From contig CAYYIS010000002.1 in assembly GCA_964470965.1 (NCBI GenBank), forward strand, positions 1 to 64,000: a stretch of DNA of 64,000 bases. The letters run 5' to 3'. Positions within the stretch are counted from its first letter, which is position 1. Each line of letters opens with the position of its first letter. The translations under genes were made by a program, and so were the position numbers. Of this stretch, positions 63,196-64,000 are shown in pieces. Below the pieces are notes generated by a model, which saw nothing but the letters and a program-made list of their open reading frames with translations, was not told the DNA's origin and did no database searches. The stretch comes from CAYYIS01 sp964470965. Its GTDB lineage: Bacteria; JAAXHH01; JABIQT01.

Positions 63196-64000
63196 TCAAC
63201 CTGCGAGTCTGTCCTTGACGTACTCGTGGATTTCATCGGAATTCGGAAGAGACAGGACGTGGTCGGCGATTTCTTTGAGATCTGAATAGCAAGCGGAGCG
63301 AATGGTTCTTTTGACCTCGGGAATATCTATGGGGCTCATGCTCAGTACATCCAAACCCAGACCGAGAAGAAGACAGGCCGTGTATGGGTCCCCGGCCATC
63401 ATGCCGCATACACCGACCCAGATGTTATTGTCATGCGCCGCCTTGACTACACGGCTGATAAGATGCAGAACGGCCGGATCATATGCGTCATAAATCGACG
63501 CAACCCCGGGATTACCTCGGTCGACGGCAAGGGTATACTGAATAAGATCGTTAGTCCCTATACTGAAAAAATCCGCCTCCAGTGCCAGGTTGGAGGCGGT
63601 AATGGCTGCGGAAGGAACCTCAATCATAATGCCTACCTGCATCGACTCGTCGAACGGTGTTCCCTCCGCGGTGAGTTCCCGACGAACTTCGTTGAGCACC
63701 TCTTTAGCCTGGCGAATTTCCGATACTCTTGAGATCATCGGGAACATGATACTCAGATTGCCCACCGTGCTGGCGCGCAGTATAGCGCGCAGTTGTACCT
63801 TGAAGATCTCAGGATTTGCCAGACACAACCGAATCCCCCTGAACCCGAGGGCCGGATTGGCTTCCGAATTCAAGGACACGCGATCCGGCATCTTATCCGT
63901 CCCCAGATCCAGGGTACGGATGACCACCGGTCTCGGCGACATCTGTTCCGCTATTTTACGATAAGCCTGGTATTGCTCTTCTTCTGACGGAAGACCATGC
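63196..64000 (-). CDS. ptsI: Phosphoenolpyruvate-protein phosphotransferase (Enzyme I), C-terminal part, 5' end outside window
   Basis: The frame is open to the window edge, so only the PEP-binding TIM-barrel domain is seen. RTLDLGTDKMPD, ALGFRGIRLCL, MIEVPSAAI, FFSIGTNDLIQYTLAVDR and the active-site VCGMMAGD match Enzyme I of the PTS. The Cys that donates a proton to enolpyruvate is in VCGMMAGD, but the usual Glu that follows (CGExAGD) is Met here. Enzyme I transfers phosphate from PEP to HPr. An alternative is a PtsI-like regulatory enzyme of a PTS-Ntr system; the N-terminus would decide. Confidence 0.92.
   Translation of the reverse strand, partial: HGLPSEEEQYQAYRKIAEQMSPRPVVIRTLDLGTDKMPDRVSLNSEANPALGFRGIRLCLANPEIFKVQLRAILRASTVGNLSIMFPMISRVSEIRQAKEVLNEVRRELTAEGTPFDESMQVGIMIEVPSAAITASNLALEADFFSIGTNDLIQYTLAVDRGNPGVASIYDAYDPAVLHLISRVVKAAHDNNIWVGVCGMMAGDPYTACLLLGLGLDVLSMSPIDIPEVKRTIRSACYSDLKEIADHVLSLPNSDEIHEYVKDRLAG

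Noticed and set aside
1..64000. tRNA, rRNA, CRISPR array, transposase, integrase or phage genes
   Set aside because: None was recognised by eye on either strand; a tRNA or covariance-model scan could still find a missed RNA.

Overview
The window looks like a chromosomal segment of a Gram-negative, aerobically respiring, heterotrophic bacterium. It encodes LptF/LptG, several lipoproteins with lipoboxes, two PorV-like outer-membrane barrels, and surface proteins ending in FlgD-like domains. It also encodes an alternative complex III (ACIII) with an A2-type cytochrome c oxidase, and DUF1080 and DUF4091 proteins. This combination points to the FCB superphylum or a neighbouring candidate phylum such as Latescibacterota. 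That placement is an inference from gene families; no 16S rRNA or other phylogenetic marker was tested. I saw no tRNA, rRNA, CRISPR array, insertion sequence or phage gene.

Layout. 0-13 kb holds scattered catabolic and stress genes: an oligopeptidase B C-terminus, a Rieske/transglutaminase pair, a LolA-like/DedA pair, an amidase, an amidohydrolase coupled to an orphan oxidase subunit III, an M20 hydrolase, a 2-hydroxyacid dehydrogenase, a Gfo/Idh/MocA oxidoreductase and a ferredoxin:thioredoxin reductase-like protein. 14.1-26.8 kb is one long plus-strand respiratory operon (actABCDEF, a small membrane protein, SCO, coxBACD) closed by a perfect 21-bp inverted-repeat terminator. Quinol oxidation by ACIII would feed electrons to a caa3-type oxidase. 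27-31.7 kb holds two minus-strand gene pairs: DUF4091/DUF1080, and an aldo/keto reductase/M20 peptidase.

32-38 kb carries polA, a free-standing PolX N-terminal domain protein, and a tightly overlapped pyrK-pyrD-pyrF set. 38.3-54.1 kb is a minus-strand block that looks like an envelope/surface module. In transcription order it has an OmpR-like regulator with a degenerate receiver, a giant two-propeller surface protein, a one-propeller ASPIC/UnbV protein, a barrel-transglutaminase-TPR fusion, a small secreted TPR-like protein, a CHASE2 adenylate cyclase and a TPR/SH3b lipoprotein. This block is the best candidate for a little-described system. 54-64 kb holds ssb, lptF-lptG, an NTT-like carrier, a PorV-like barrel with a Ca-binding lipoprotein, metK and the C-terminal part of ptsI.

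Start codons were re-chosen where a Shine-Dalgarno sequence or overlap decided them. Many genes use TTG or GTG starts and overlap their neighbours by 4 bases.
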